Of a stretch of DNA of 64,000 nucleotides, positions 32,482 through 46,488 are shown piece after piece. The DNA is taken from assembly GCA_015146655.1 (NCBI GenBank), contig VKHL01000148.1:1-64000 (forward strand), read 5' to 3'. The notes below the pieces were generated by a model, which saw only the letters and a list, made by a program, of their open reading frames with translations, did no database searches and had not been told where the DNA came from. The number at the start of each line of letters is the position of its first letter. Within the stretch, counting starts at the first letter, position 1. The position numbers and the translations under genes are program-made. This DNA is from Ochromonas danica (Eukaryota; Sar; Chrysophyceae; Chromulinales; Chromulinaceae).

Positions 32482-33906
32482 ATGAAGGCCCACGCTCTCT
32501 TCTGTTTGCTCTGTTTTCTTCATGTTGCCTCTCTCGTGGATTGCTGGCGACCTGCTAGCTCTTTGCTGAAGATCTCAGCGCGAGGGACTAACAGCGCACT
32601 GCATGGGCCAGGCACCTCCTCGTCCACCTCTCTCTCCGCCTTCCCCTCCCCCTCCTCCTCCTCTGTCTTGCTCTTAGCCAAGGCTTGGTGGGACGACGAC
32701 CTGCCCAATATCCTGGGCATCAACCCCATCGAGGCGGCCATCATCTTCGGCGTGCTGTACTACTTCTACGGCCCCGCCACTCTCTACGAGTACGCGCGCA
32801 ATGCGGGCAAGCTTTTCGGCACCTATGCCCCTGTGGTGAAGCAGGCCTCAGTGGACATCTTCTACGAGTTCCGCGACTTCCTTGAAGAGGATCGCGAGCG
32901 CGAGGCTTTGCGCAGGGCGGGGGTGGACCTCTCGGGGCTGCCGCGGAGGACGACGAATGTCATCGAGAGGGTGCAGCAAGCCTTCCAAGCCTTCTCTGAG
33001 ATATCAAATGATGCAAACAGAGAGTCCACAATCGATGCCTCGGCTATGGCAGGGGAGGCGGTGGTGGTGGAGGAGGAGGAGGAGGAGGACAGTGGTAGCA
33101 ATAGCAGCGGCAAGAGGACCAGGTCGAAGAAAGAAATGCTTGCTAAGAGACAAGTCTCTGTAAGTCAGAGCAATCTTTCTCCTCCTCCTGCTGCTGCCTC
33201 CTCCTCCTCCTCCTCCTCCTCCTCCTCTGAAGAAGGCACAGAGCAGTCACCTCTTCCTTCTCCTTCTCTTGCTGCTCTTTCTCCACCACTGACACCCTCT
33301 CCTCCTGCTCCTGCAGCAGCAGCGGTAGCGATCAATGCGATGAGCCAGGGTGGCGGTCTGGAGGGTATGATGGGCATGAGTCGCTTCCAGCAGCAGCTCT
33401 CGGGGGAGTGGAACCAGCGGGTAATGCGGCGAGAGCGGTTTGCAGGCGCTGACGATACTCTACAGCAGCAGATCAAAGAGGTAGAGAGGGAAGAGCAGGA
33501 GCAGGAGGAGGAGGAGGAGGAGAGGCTAGAGAGTTGGGGTCTGCCGCAAGAGCTTTCAGCCCACGACTTGCCCCCTCCTCCTGCTGCTACCCCACCCTTG
33601 GCTAGTGAGGATGTGGAGGAGGTGCTGCGAGAGATCGACCGCGACTACCTCGCCCTGCGCTCTCGCCTTGTGCGCCTCTTGCAGTCTTCCCCTCCTCCTC
33701 CTCCCCCTCCTGCTGCTGTCAGTGCGATGGAGACTTTATCTGTTCCATCTTTGGCAATGCAAGTAGAGGAGCTCACATTACCTATTCCTTTTAACACTGA
33801 GCAGCAGCAGGAGGAGCAGCAGCAGGAGCAGGAGCAGGAGGGGGCAGGTAGTAGGCGCTACTGGCCTCCTCTCTCGCGCTCTCGACGAACTTCTACTGTA
33901 TGCTAA
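32482..33906 (+). CDS. Plastid TatA/TatB-like protein with a long disordered tail
   Basis: Single exon of 474 residues. The N-terminus is a signal peptide (LFCLLCFLHVASLVDCWRP) and a Ser-rich transit region to about residue 70, as for ochrophyte plastid import. Residues 75-150 read LGINPIEAAIIFGVLYYFYG, then PATLYEYARNAGKLFGTYAP. This is a hydrophobic helix, hinge with GP, and amphipathic helix arranged as in TatA/TatB/Hcf106, the thylakoid twin-arginine translocase subunits. An acidic helix follows (DFLEEDREREALRRAGVDL). The remaining 300 residues are Ser, Pro, Glu and Gln runs, much longer than usual. Assignment rests on topology and the FG-(K/P)-LPE-like pattern, so another single-pass plastid membrane protein is possible. 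Confidence 0.65.
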   Translation: MKAHALFCLLCFLHVASLVDCWRPASSLLKISARGTNSALHGPGTSSSTSLSAFPSPSSSSVLLLAKAWWDDDLPNILGINPIEAAIIFGVLYYFYGPATLYEYARNAGKLFGTYAPVVKQASVDIFYEFRDFLEEDREREALRRAGVDLSGLPRRTTNVIERVQQAFQAFSEISNDANRESTIDASAMAGEAVVVEEEEEEDSGSNSSGKRTRSKKEMLAKRQVSVSQSNLSPPPAAASSSSSSSSSSEEGTEQSPLPSPSLAALSPPLTPSPPAPAAAAVAINAMSQGGGLEGMMGMSRFQQQLSGEWNQRVMRRERFAGADDTLQQQIKEVEREEQEQEEEEEERLESWGLPQELSAHDLPPPPAATPPLASEDVEEVLREIDRDYLALRSRLVRLLQSSPPPPPPPAAVSAMETLSVPSLAMQVEELTLPIPFNTEQQQEEQQQEQEQEGAGSRRYWPPLSRSRRTSTVC

Positions 33907-34168
33907 GCGATCTTATTAACTCAGACCACACCTTCTTGTTAGAATAACCCTAGCTAAGCGCCTACATTACTGTATCTACTGTAGTTCCAGTTCTAGAGTT
34001 GTAGCAAATCATCACCTTACCTGCCGTCGGTTGCGATTGTTATTGTGCGTGGGAGCGTATGATACTGGCGGGGGGGAAGGTGATGATCGCTGAACTGGCT
34101 GTGCTCTGCTCTGTTGAGGATCTGCTTGTGCCCTCCTCGAAGATCCGCCAGGCCTCAGCCTTCCTGCC

Positions 34169-36265
<2,097 letters not shown>

Positions 36266-36972
36266 TCTAAGCAGAGCAGACACAATGAGATGTACAGTAT
36301 TGGTAACAGAAGTGAATGTGGTGGGTGGAGGTGGAATGTCTTTTGTTTTGGAAAGGGAATGTTGGCATTCACAGTGCTTAGCATTCGCTGTTTTGTACAG
36401 TATTGGCATTATTGACCGTCTTGTTAGTATTGACAATATTCACTATATCGACAGTATTGACAGTATTGACAGTATTGACAGTAAAGTCACAGTAAAGTCA
36501 CAGTAAAGTCACAGTAAAGTCACAGTAAAGTCACAGTAAAGTCACAGTAAAGTCACAGTAAAGTCACAGTAAAGTCACAGTAAAGTCACAGTAAAGTCAC
36601 AGTATTGACAGTCGACAGTGGAGTCATGAGGGTGTGGAGTTACATAACAAAACTACCTCATGCAGCCCAGAGATGCGACTACGACTGTTGAGCTGTGTAG
36701 TTGTGCTCTACACTACTTCAACTAAAATCCTTTCATTGGACATGGAAGAGGGTAGATTGTAGTGCAATGTAGACTGGTGCTCTGTTGAGTTAAGTTAAGT
36801 TAAGTTAAGTTAAGGGTGTGAAACGGCAGAGAGGGTTAAGTTAAGAAGAGAAGAGAAGAGGCTGAGACGGTCAACGGCAAGGAAAGAAAAGAAACAAACC
36901 AGCAGCGTGTCGTGTCGTCCAAGAAAGAAATCAAATCCTTCCGACGCTTGCTACTAGAGAGATAGGAAGGAT
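36266..36972. other. Intergenic stretch rich in tandem repeats
   Basis: No gene seen. It holds the minisatellite listed separately and a TTAAG pentamer run at about 36786-36813. The kinesin 5' leader is presumably in the last 150 bp. Confidence 0.5.
36450..36612. repeat. Minisatellite: 11-bp array flanked by 9-bp units
   Basis: Eleven near-perfect copies of GTAAAGTCACA (36481-36602) are preceded by three to four copies of a TATTGACAG unit and followed by one more. The 11-bp array therefore appears to have grown within a 9-bp array. Confidence 0.9.
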
Positions 36973-39900
36973 ATGAGTCAACTACCTCCCAAAGGCAAAG
37001 CGGAGGCTATTTCCTCCTCGCCAGCTGCTGTGGCGGTATTGGATGACAACGAGACCGGCGAGCACATGAAGGCGATGTGGGCGGGGCAGTCCAACGTCCT
37101 CGTCGCCGTGCGTGCACGACCTCTAATGAAGCACGATCAAGTCAAAAGGAGCTGTGTGCGCGTGCTGGACTCTAAGGTGGTGGTCATCATGGACCCTGCC
37201 TCTGGAGACAAGCTGGACATCCTGCGCGCCAATCGCAGCCGAGAGAAGCAGTACGCCTTCGACTTCGTCTTCGATGCAGCTGCGAGACAAGACCATGTCT
37301 ACAACTCCACCACCAAGTTCCTCATTCATGGTGTGCTGGACGGATACAACGCCACCGTCTTCGCCTACGGACAAACTGGGTCAGGCAAGACACACACGAT
37401 GATTGGCTCACAGGCTGACCCGGGCATCATGGTGCGAGTGATGGAAGACCTCTTCATCCATGCGCAGTCTCAAGGCAAGCAGCAGGGTGTGCAGTACAAG
37501 GTGACTGTGAGCTTCCTGGAGGTATACAACGAGAACATCCGAGACCTGCTCTCTGACGTCGAGGAGTATCTCGACCTGCGCGAAGATCCCATGAAAGGAC
37601 CTGTGGTAGCATCTATTACTGAGATCGAGGCCACCTCTGGCTCGGAAGTGATGCAGTTGCTGCACCAAGGCAATGCCAAGCGCTCCCAGGCAGCCACCGC
37701 GGCCAATGAGGTTTCCTCGCGATCCCATGCAGTGCTGCAAGTCGTCGTGGAGAGCCGCGATCGCGCCCCTGGCACAGTAGCCAACATCAAAGTGGGTAAG
37801 CTATCTCTGGTGGACTTGGCGGGATCGGAACGCGCTGCGAACACGAAGAATGTCGGCGCGCGACTCGTGGAGGGCGCCAATATCAACCGCTCCCTGCTCG
37901 CCCTGGGCAACTGCATTAACGCCTTGGGAGAGAAAGGAAACAAAGGCAACTTTGTGCCCTACCGTGACTCCAAGCTGACGCGATTGCTGAAGGACTCCTT
38001 GGGAGGCAATTGCCGCACAGTGATGATCGCCAACATCTCCTCCGCCGAGTCTTCCTTCGAGGAGACCTTGAACACTCTCAAATACGCTAATCGAGCCAAG
38101 AATATCAAAACCAACGTGCAAAGGAATGTCTTGAATGTCAACTACCATATCTCAGAGTATGTCGAGCTGATCAACAACCTCCGCAATGAGATCCAAATCC
38201 TCAAGAGTCAGATCTCCAATTCCCCCGAGCGAGTCTCGAGTAGTATGGGAAATGGGATAGCATCTGATGGTAGAGGAGGAGGAGGAGGTGGAGGAGAAGG
38301 TGGTGGGTTGACAGGCAGCACTTCTCATGTCCACCTCAGCCATCATGACGTGCTGCCAGATCTCTCCGACCAGCTCGCAGCAGGCTTGGGACCACCTCAA
38401 CCTGCTTTGCGCATTCTCACTCCCGTAGGGGCTGCAGGCCTTCCCATGCGGTCGCCTGCTCTGCTGCGAGGAGCCAATCCCTCGACACCTTTCCAAGCGC
38501 TGCGCGAGAGTTTGCGCTCTGGCGCGGCTCTTGTCGGAGAAAATGGCCGCGAGCTGGTGCAACAGATGCGACAGAAGATCGTGGATAACTTCCAAGAGCG
38601 CATGCAGCTGAGACGGTCTTTAATCGAGTTGGAAGATCAAAACGTGCAGAACTCGATTGAAGTGTCGAAGCGTCAACTGCTGGTCATCCAATGGTCTGAG
38701 AAACACGGACAGATGCTCAAAGAGAACGACCTGGACTCTTTCACCAAGGCAGACTTCGCTGCTTTCATTCTTGCTCATGGCAGTGGGGAGATCATCGAGG
38801 CTTGGCAGGAGTGCGAGCAGCTGCGGAAGGCGATCATCAAGAACAACGGCATGAAGAAGAACATCGCCAAGCGTCTTCGCCACAACGAAAAGGAGGCAGA
38901 CCATATTCGTGAGGAGTTAGGAGATAAGATCACTGGGGAAGACCGCCGCGAGCTGATGGCTTTGCAGTATCAAGTGGGGCGGTTGGAGCTGGAGAACATG
39001 GAGCTGGAGCAACATCGCATAGTGCACGAGTCCATCCTCAAGGGAAAAGACTTGGCCATCCAGAAGCTCAGACTGCAGCTGGCAGTGAGAGATAAGATAA
39101 TCTCACGGCAACAGGCTATCCTCAACGAGCATGGACTGGACAGCAGAGTAGGCTACGACCAGCTGGCCATGTTGGAGGAAACTCTCATGGGAGATGTCGA
39201 CTACGGCCAGCAGATGCCTCCTTCTCCTCCGCGAGACATGGCCAACCTCCTGCCACAGTCAAGGAAGCCTCCAGCATTGTCTCGCCCTGCTGCGAATGGT
39301 GCCAGCAGTAGTAGCAGTGCAACTGCCACTCCCAGGGATGGTGGCGGAGGAGGAGGAGGAGAAGTCATTGCCACCCCTGTGCGATTCGCTCAGGTCAAGT
39401 ACAACAAGCATGAGGTTCCTTCTCACCATCATCGTGGTGGAGGTGGAGGTGGAGAAAACAAGGATGGGATCGCTGGGTTAGGAGGAAGCCCCAGCAAGTC
39501 CAAGCCTGCTGTCCCTGCCCTCAACATCCAAGGCAGTCCTTCAGGAGGAGTCGCCAAAGCAAAGAACAAAAAGGCTGCCCGAAGGAAAGGTCGCTTCATG
39601 GGAAGTGGGGCGGATGAGGAAGAGACGGAAGAGGAAGGGGAAGAGGATGGAGCGTTGGCCATGAACTTGGCTGACGATCTGGAACACGATCACGATCACG
39701 ATGACGACATCACAACTGATGCTGCCACTGCAAACCTCAAAACCATCTCCAGCAACACCCAGCACACACACTTGACCAATGTCACTTCCTCCACACACAT
39801 CACTAACAACAGTCCTCATGGACACACCTCTCAGAATCTGTCGAACAGCGATTCAGGAGAGGAGATTGACGATGACTACAATATGATGCCCTTCACCGAG

Positions 39901-41405
39901 AGAGAGGTGGCGCTGACCTCGCGGGATCGAGACCTCATCGAGGAGGGTGACTGGGCTGAGATCCAGTCGGAGCTCTCTGATAACGACTTTTCCTTCTCTG
40001 ATCCTCCTCTTGGACCAGGCGGGGTGCCCGCAAACAGTGCTGGAGGGGAGAAAGGAGGAAATGGTGCGCGCAAGTACACGCGCGGGTCCAATCCACAGGC
40101 AGTGAAGCGCAAAGTTCATCCTCGCATTCGAGAGGCGGCGGCGAAGGCAGTGGCTTCTGCTGCTACCCCTACCCCGTCATACGCTGCACAGCCTGGAGTG
40201 GTAGCTGGAGTGGGAGCAGCGCTGATTGTTCAGTCCTCAGAGGTGAAAGTGAACAAGGCGCAGGTCAAGGAGATCAAAGGTGTGCATGGACCTCGTGGAG
40301 GACGCCATTACCGGTCCTCCATCCCCTCAGATGAGGTCAGTTTGAACAAGGGCCCTGTGCAAAGACAGGGCGGGGCGAAGGTAGTGCCTTATTCTGGAGC
40401 CGAGGACAGTGACAATGACCCCGACTATCACTTCCCAGTCAATCGCGGCAAGTATCGACATTACAATTCTCCTCGTGGAAACAATAACAATGGAAACAAT
40501 AATAACAACAATAATAACAATAACAACAATAACAATTCAGCAGGCTCTGGAAACAATGGGAGCAATATGCCTCCTCTAGTTCAACACATCGAAGTGCAGC
40601 AGGAGGTTGGCATTCTGACTGGCAGACGCTATCACGATGCCTCACCTCGCAGCGAGAATATCAACACCAACAGTAATGCAGTGCTAAGTGCAGTGGGAGC
40701 AGGTATAAATAATCCTTTAGCAGGGAAGGGCGGCGGCCTAGCACAGCGAAGTAACAGTTACCAGCCAGCCAAAGGAGAGCGACCTCAGCCTCAGGAAGAA
40801 GAAATCGTAGATCTAGAGAACAGTGTAGGAGAGCGCGAGGGAGCTGTTGGTCTCGTAATAAAGTCCAAAAGTCTCCTCACGAAGCCAATAGTTCCTTCAT
40901 CATCTTCGCAAGTCCCAGGGACTGGGAATAGTGCAGCCTCTGCCGCTGTGGCGATGGCCATGCCCAAGTATCGTCCGAGGGAGAAGGGCATGGACAAGGA
41001 GGCCAACTATGCCAATAACCAGGTCATCAACAACTTCGTCGCGCCTGTTAGTAATAACAGCAGCGATGCGTCCTTGATCACAGTGGAGGGCTTAGCAGCC
41101 GCGGTGAACCCATCGCGACCTTCCAATCGACTCAAACCCGGCAGGTAGGTATATCTTCTTGTTGATCTTCCACCTCAGACATGTGCATTAATGGATTGGA
41201 TTGTATCATCAATAACTACTACAGGCAGATGAAAGGAATGCTGAAGAGTGCCTTGGCGTCGGGAGTTGGATCGACCTCCGATGATCCCAGCGGCGACCTC
41301 ATGGGAGACTTCGTTGACTTGGGCGGGAAGATTCGCTCGCTGCCTGTGCTATCGAAGCAGTCGAGCAGTCAACTGTCTATTTCCCCCAGAGCGGAGAACA
41401 AGTAG
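36973..41405 (+). CDS. Kinesin-8 family motor protein, two exons
   Basis: Exons 36973..41144 and 41225..41405 (80-bp intron) give 1450 residues. The motor domain is N-terminal (about 40-390) with the P-loop AYGQTGSGKTHT, switch I NEVSSRSHAV, switch II LSLVDLAGSE and the kinesin-8 mark VPYRDSKLTRLLKDSLGGN. A neck region NVNYHISEYVELINNLRNEI follows, as in KIF18/KIF19. A coiled coil covers about 510-730. The C-terminal half is disordered, with Gly, HDHDHDDD, TH-rich and poly-Asn stretches and several basic patches that could bind microtubules. Kinesin-8 motors walk to plus ends and depolymerise them; KIF19 limits ciliary length and KIF18 acts at kinetochores. The sequence does not decide between these. 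Confidence 0.92.
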
Positions 41406-41860
41406 CCCTGCTCCCTTTTGTTATAACGACCTTTCCCTTGTCTTGTTCTCTGTGTTGCTGTTTTTGTTTTGTTTATGAGCTTCTTGTTGTCTTCCACATA
41501 ATGGCTCAGTGAATAGATCTTGGTGCTCTGTTGTGCTTAGCTTTGTTCGTGGTTGTGCCTGCTTTGCTTGTGGCCATTTCTTCAATCCTCTCAATTCTGA
41601 AGTGGAGGCGTGAGAGGCTGAATAGAACGCAGATATTCATCACTACGCCTTGTGATTTATGTATGGACAGTAATTTGTGTAAAAGATCAGAAAGAAAGTG
41701 GAACGACTCAATCCAATCCTTTACAGAGCAATTCAGATGTGCGGCTAATATAGTGTATGGAAGATATAACTGAAGAGATCGGGCTGCGGTTAGCAAGAGA
41801 GAGGCCAAGCTAAGAGGTCAAGCTAATGTTCAGGCTAGTGTGGAGAGGTCAAGGTAAGGC

Positions 41861-42583
41861 TCAGGCTAGTGTGGGGTCATGTGCCGTGGACTGGCGAGGT
41901 CCGATGGACAAGTTGGAGAAAGTGGCCACGCAACCTTTCTGCTGCCCAGGACAAGCCGCGTAGGGACCAACTCTCCACAGTTTGCCTTCAACACTGTGCA
42001 GATGAGCGATGCGAATGAACTGGAAGTGGTCGCTTCCCAGGGGAGCTGCTTCCACCACCAACGAGGTCGACTGAGCCACTGTGTGCACTTTGAGACGAAC
42101 TCCGGCAGAGGGCCATGGCTGCGTGGACCAGTCGCTGTACTCGTTGCAGACGACCACTGACAAGCGGAGCAAGCCATCGCAGAATTCAATACCACACTTC
42201 ATCCAGTGAGAAGGAGAGACGAAGACCAGCAAGCCAGCCTGGTCGAATTGGTTGACGGGGGTGTAGGAGAAGTCCACCGCCACTGTGGCTTCCTCGCCAT
42301 GGCAAGGGGAAGGCAAAGGATAGAGATAGCCCGCAGCGTTGGACTTGATCAAGAGAGGAGTGTAGAAGGTTCTGCTCCAGAAGTCAGTGAATCCGTGGGG
42401 TGTCAATGTCAGAGAAGCACCATCGGGGGAGATCTCAGAGCCTCCCACAGACCTTGTCTCAACCTCAGCCTCTGCCTCTGTCTTGCGATCCTCTTGAGAA
42501 CTCTTCTCATCCTTCTCTTGGCTGCTCACAGGGGGATTAAGCCAGGCAAAGGCTTCATCTGTGAAAGATACAACAGCTTTCAT
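41861..42583 (-). CDS. DUF1349 domain protein
   Basis: 240 residues from ATG 42583 ([18 protein letters not shown]); the frame stays open further upstream but that part is antisense to NDUFS8. Family marks are [56 protein letters not shown] and the end FIRIAHL with [14 protein letters not shown]1349 proteins form a concanavalin-like beta sandwich and include yeast 'regulation of enolase' type proteins of unknown biochemistry. A 30-residue acidic/Ser insert ([20 protein letters not shown]) sits after the first strand. It is head-to-head with NDUFS8, with 151 bp between starts, suggesting a shared promoter. Confidence 0.85.
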   Translation of the reverse strand: MKAVVSFTDEAFAWLNPPVSSQEKDEKSSQEDRKTEAEAEVETRSVGGSEISPDGASLTLTPHGFTDFWSRTFYTPLLIKSNAAGYLYPLPSPCHGEEATVAVDFSYTPVNQFDQAGLLVFVSPSHWMKCGIEFCDGLLRLSVVVCNEYSDWSTQPWPSAGVRLKVHTVAQSTSLVVEAAPLGSDHFQFIRIAHLHSVEGKLWRVGPYAACPGQQKGCVATFSNLSIGPRQSTAHDPTLA

Positions 42584-42734
42584 GGCAGAAAATGAATTCC
42601 CAGACGTCCAGCCACCCAGAGGCTGGGTGTTCTGGTTGCGTGAGTCTGTCTGCGTGGTGGCACCGCTCTCTGTGCAGCGAGTTGTCGGCCTTCTCGCTCT
42701 GAGGGCAGAGCGCTTGGCTTCTTCATCTTCTGCT

Positions 42735-43495
42735 ATGCTGCGCGGCCTCACCACCACTGCGAAGCGTCCTGTGCGCCTCGTTATCAACCAAAATAGAGCC
42801 ATGGGGTTCGTCCCTGAGCGGACGCTCAAGAAGGACGAACCTTCCTCCACCAAATTCACCACCATTCTGGACCGTACCGCGGAAGTTTTTTTCCTCACGG
42901 AGATCTTCCGTGGGTTTTGGCTGACTTTCGAGGTTGCCATGAAGCCTAAGGTGACCATTAATTATCCCTTCGAGAAGGGCCCTATATCTCCTCGATTCCG
43001 CGGTGAGCACCTCCTCAGACGCTACCCCAGCGGAGAGGAGCGCTGCATCGCCTGCAAACTCTGCGAAGCCATCTGTCCTGCCTCGGTAAGTCTTTTCTTT
43101 GTAGATACAATGCCATGTAGGTGAGGTCCTTGCTGATGACGTGACCTTATTTCCCTTTTAAAGGCTATCACCATTGAGACCGAGATGCGCGATGATGGCA
43201 GCCGTCGCACTACCCGCTACGACATCGACATGACCAAGTGCATCTACTGCGGCTTCTGTACTGAGGCTTGCCCCGTCGATGCGATCGTTGAGGGACCTAA
43301 CTTTGAGGTATGAGATTGCTTGCCATTGCATTCACCCAGCAGCACTTATTCTCTGCGATCTGCTTTGTCCTGTCTTAGTTTTCTACGGAGACACACGAAG
43401 AACTCTTGTATGACAAGGAGAAGTTGTTGTCGAACGGTGACAAATGGGAAGTGGCCGTGGCCAGAAACCTCGCCGCCAATTACCTCTACCGATAA
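42735..43495 (+). CDS. NDUFS8: NADH dehydrogenase Fe-S protein 8 (complex I TYKY subunit), three exons
   Basis: Exons 42735..43085, 43164..43307 and 43379..43495 give 203 residues; the introns are 78 and 71 bp. It carries two [4Fe-4S] clusters (N6a, N6b) of the matrix arm of complex I. Both cysteine motifs are intact: [13 protein letters not shown] before the first intron and [20 protein letters not shown] in exon 2. Exon 3 gives the hallmark [20 protein letters not shown] and ends NYLYR. The N-terminus ([16 protein letters not shown]) is a plausible mitochondrial presequence. I start at 42735 because upstream codons in frame overlap the divergent gene and are not conserved. Confidence 0.96.
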
Positions 43496-43810
43496 AGGAT
43501 AGTTTGTGGCGTTTGTTTCTTCTGTCGTTCAAAGGAAGAAAAAAATAGACAGAGAGAGGGAGGGAGACTGGCAGTTTCTGGATGTTGACAAGGCGATCTC
43601 CAACATGACCTTCATCTGAAGTGTCTAACATAACTCTTTACTTTCTCTTCGGTTTTTCAACACTTAGCCATAATCCCTAGTGAGCTATCGTGGCTGGATG
43701 AGGAAGCTTTTGCTTGCTAATGCACGGAACACCCTGCAATGCAGACCAGTCAACCCACATGAGACCGTGCTGCACATCTTATGTTCAATCAGTTCATGAT
43801 CTAAAACAGC

Positions 43811-43824
43811 TTTTTGGCGGAAAA
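43811..43824 (+). promoter_or_regulatory. E2F-like site upstream of the WAPL-like gene
   Basis: TTTTTGGCGGAAAA closely matches the E2F/DP consensus TTTGGCGGGAAA and lies about 90 bp before the start at 43915. That would fit cell-cycle control of a cohesin factor, but it is a single short match. Confidence 0.35.
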
Positions 43825-43849
43825 CCGTTTCTTGATGTTAGTGGAGACG

Positions 43850-43860
43850 TTTTCAGTCCG
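43850..43860 (+). promoter_or_regulatory. Initiator-like TTTTCAGTCCG
   Basis: Located 55 bp before the WAPL-like start. The same 11 bases occur in sense orientation 19 bp before the asparagine synthetase start. Confidence 0.35.
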
Positions 43861-43914
43861 ATTTCATTTTCCTTTCAGTCTTGAGGGACTGGCTGCTGGT
43901 GCTGCTGTCTCAGA

Positions 43915-46488
43915 ATGGACGTAGAAGAAGGATCTTGTCGCTCGCTATATGATCTCCGAGGCCATGGATCACTGCAGGCCTTGCAGGACGAATTCACTTA
44001 CCAGCTCGACATCCTCACTAACGCCTGCGGCCCAAAGGCTCAACTTTCTGCAGGAGAGCAGCTGCTCTCTCTATTGACCAGCTCTCCTTTAGTAGAAGCG
44101 TTTGATACGGTATGCACATCGTTGACAATGACGAAACTGTCGGAGAAGCTCAAGAACCCGCACTGCCCATTGGAGACTGCCCAGGTCATTCTGTTCCTGT
44201 CCCTGACGTTGCTCGATGCGGCAGCAAAGCAGTCTGCGGTCTGCGGAGAGCTACACTGCTTCTCTCCCGCCTTCCTTGAGGCTGTTGTCTCTCTGAAGCT
44301 GCCGATCGAGAGAGGGGATCAATCCTCGTCTGGACCGGGTCGTATGCGGAGGAAATACGCGACTTTCCCCGGAAGCACACGTCCAGGCCACGAACAACAC
44401 GTTTCGACCACGTGGGAGTCTTCCGCCACTCGTCAGAGAGTGTGGGACTCTTTGCTACATCACTGCGGACTCTCGCCAGTCTCCACCCAGGACTATTCCT
44501 CTCTGAGACAGTTGCAGGTGATCTTCATGAATCGCTATTTTTATCTCCTCCTGGATCGACTGGCTCACCAAACATCTCCCAACCAAGGCTCTGGTGGGGA
44601 GCAGAAAAGTCGGGAGCAAAAAGGCCAGCAGATAAAGCGACTAATTGGTACGACATTGCGATTGCTCTCACAGCCGTTGGCTGAAAGTGGGCAGTCTGTC
44701 TGGTCGCATCTCTACGAAGATTTGAAACGAGGTCTGGAACAGTGGCGGACTGATTTCAACAGCAGGGCCCTCGCTGGGTGGGTTTACTTACTAATTGGAT
44801 TGGTAGATTGCCTCAGCTATCTCGGCACCCAGCTGGCTGTGCCACACGAAAGCCCTCCCCTGGGAGACATTTGGAAAGATATGTTGCTTACTACCGAAGC
44901 AACCGTACTGCCTCTTTTCCAACACACTCTTCAGGAAATACCACAGCGAAATGATGTCCACACATCCTGGCTGTTTACTTCGCTTTTCTCTGAGGTGGAA
45001 GTAAAGGATGAAAGAGTAGACTTACTTGGACTGGCCACGTCGGCATTGTGGAAAGCACTGCTCAGCCTTTTGTTGCATCGCTCGAGTAAAAGAAGAACCG
45101 TTGTAGTGGTAGTTGGCTCACATGAAGTTCGTTATCTTCAGGATTTACTGCACTTGTTGCTTCTGGCCTACAATGCAAACAAAACGGATGACAGGGCCTC
45201 TCTCTCCAGTAAGCACACGAAGCATTTAGTGGATATGGCTTCTTCTGTTGCATCTCTGCTGGCATTTCTTCTGCCAACATGTCCAGCCAATGTGCAAAGG
45301 CAAGCTTTACTTCATGATGCCTCACATTCCTGCGAGAGTAGCCTGCCATTGAGGCCTTTGACATCTCTGCTCGCAAACCCCTGGAAGGCTTTCAATGCTC
45401 GTCTATCTTCTGTTAACTCTGAGATGAAGTACTTGGACCATTTGGTCATTGGACTGCGCCAAACATGCGAATCATTCTTGGCTGACCTTGTCTCCACGGA
45501 TTCCGCATTTGATAGTGCTCAGAGGAGAAAGATTGAGAATGAAGTTGTCCGAGGAAGTGATGGACGGGCTAGTGTATCCAGTGCTGATGAAGAAGAACTT
45601 CCATCAGCAGTATTGGAAGAGATCATCTTAGCTGCTCATACAGTTCTTGCACTGACTTCTTGCCTGTTCATGGGGTCTTCGTCCACATCTTCTCCAAGTT
45701 TAAAGAAGGCGAGAGCTCATGAGAGAGTGATTCAACATGTTCGCATTAAGTTGCCGCGAGAGTCCTTTTGGGTCTGCATTCGTGTTCTGAAAGCTTACAT
45801 ACGCCTCCAAGAACAGGTAATAGTCTACAAACAAACTCTTTAAGCCATGTTTGCTCACTCTTATTGCTGTGTTCTCCGATTGGTGATGTATTAGTTAGGA
45901 TTGTCTATGGAGGATGTGCTGCCCTTTCTGAATGCCCTGCGGTTGCTGTCAGCATATGACAGTTGCCCTTCGGATTCATCGCAGTTGAGAGACCAAGTGG
46001 ATGTAGACTCTTTGCTATTGGACTTGCTTGATGACGAGCAGCAAGCATTGAGTCAAAGTAGGTTATCTAAGCGAACCCACTCCACTGGCAGCAGCAGCAC
46101 TCATGGCTCTGATGAAGGCGATGGCGAGAGAGACGTTGGCGCAAGCATAATACAGACTAACAATAGTGACTTGGAAAGACATCACAGCCAGGACAGCCAC
46201 CCAGATAGTACAAGTGGTCGATCTGATGGAATCAATCAGCTGAAAGTTTATGGAAGAATGGACAGCAAGCCATTAAGAAAGAAAGACAGCCAAGGAAACT
46301 TCAGCCGAGGCTCGACTTCTCCGATTCGCTCACGTTCAGCCTCCCTGCCCTCCTCGCCACTTTCTCGGGCAAGCAGTGGCAGCTGTGCTCGGTCACCTTT
46401 AATTGAGCATCTTTCTTCTCCAGCTCAACATTCTTCTCCAGCGAAGTCAAGCTGGAGATTGAAGCGCAAGTTCTCGCATACCTCCTAG
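43915..46488 (+). CDS. WAPL-like (cohesin release factor-like) protein, two exons
   Basis: Exons 43915..45816 and 45895..46488 give 831 residues; a second possible acceptor at 45898 is out of phase. The N-terminus SLYDLRGHGSLQALQDEFTY, QLDIL, then AGEQLLSLLTSSPLVEAFDT resembles the WAPL domain pattern DE-x4-LDGL followed by short HEAT-type helices. The body to about residue 650 is helical and Leu-rich. The last 180 residues are Ser-rich and basic (SPIRSRSASLPSSPLSRASS). WAPL opens the cohesin ring and releases it from chromatin. The match is by eye and partial, so a generic HEAT/ARM repeat protein is the alternative. Confidence 0.6.

Larger units (their letters stand above)
43496..43914. other. 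Intergenic stretch upstream of the WAPL-like gene
   Basis: No gene seen. It holds an E2F-like site and a TTTTCAGTCCG word, listed separately. Confidence 0.5.

Noticed and set aside
42584-42958. 125-residue N-terminal extension of the DUF1349 protein
   Set aside because: It is antisense to NDUFS8 exon 1 and not typical of the family; the domain begins right after Met at 42583.
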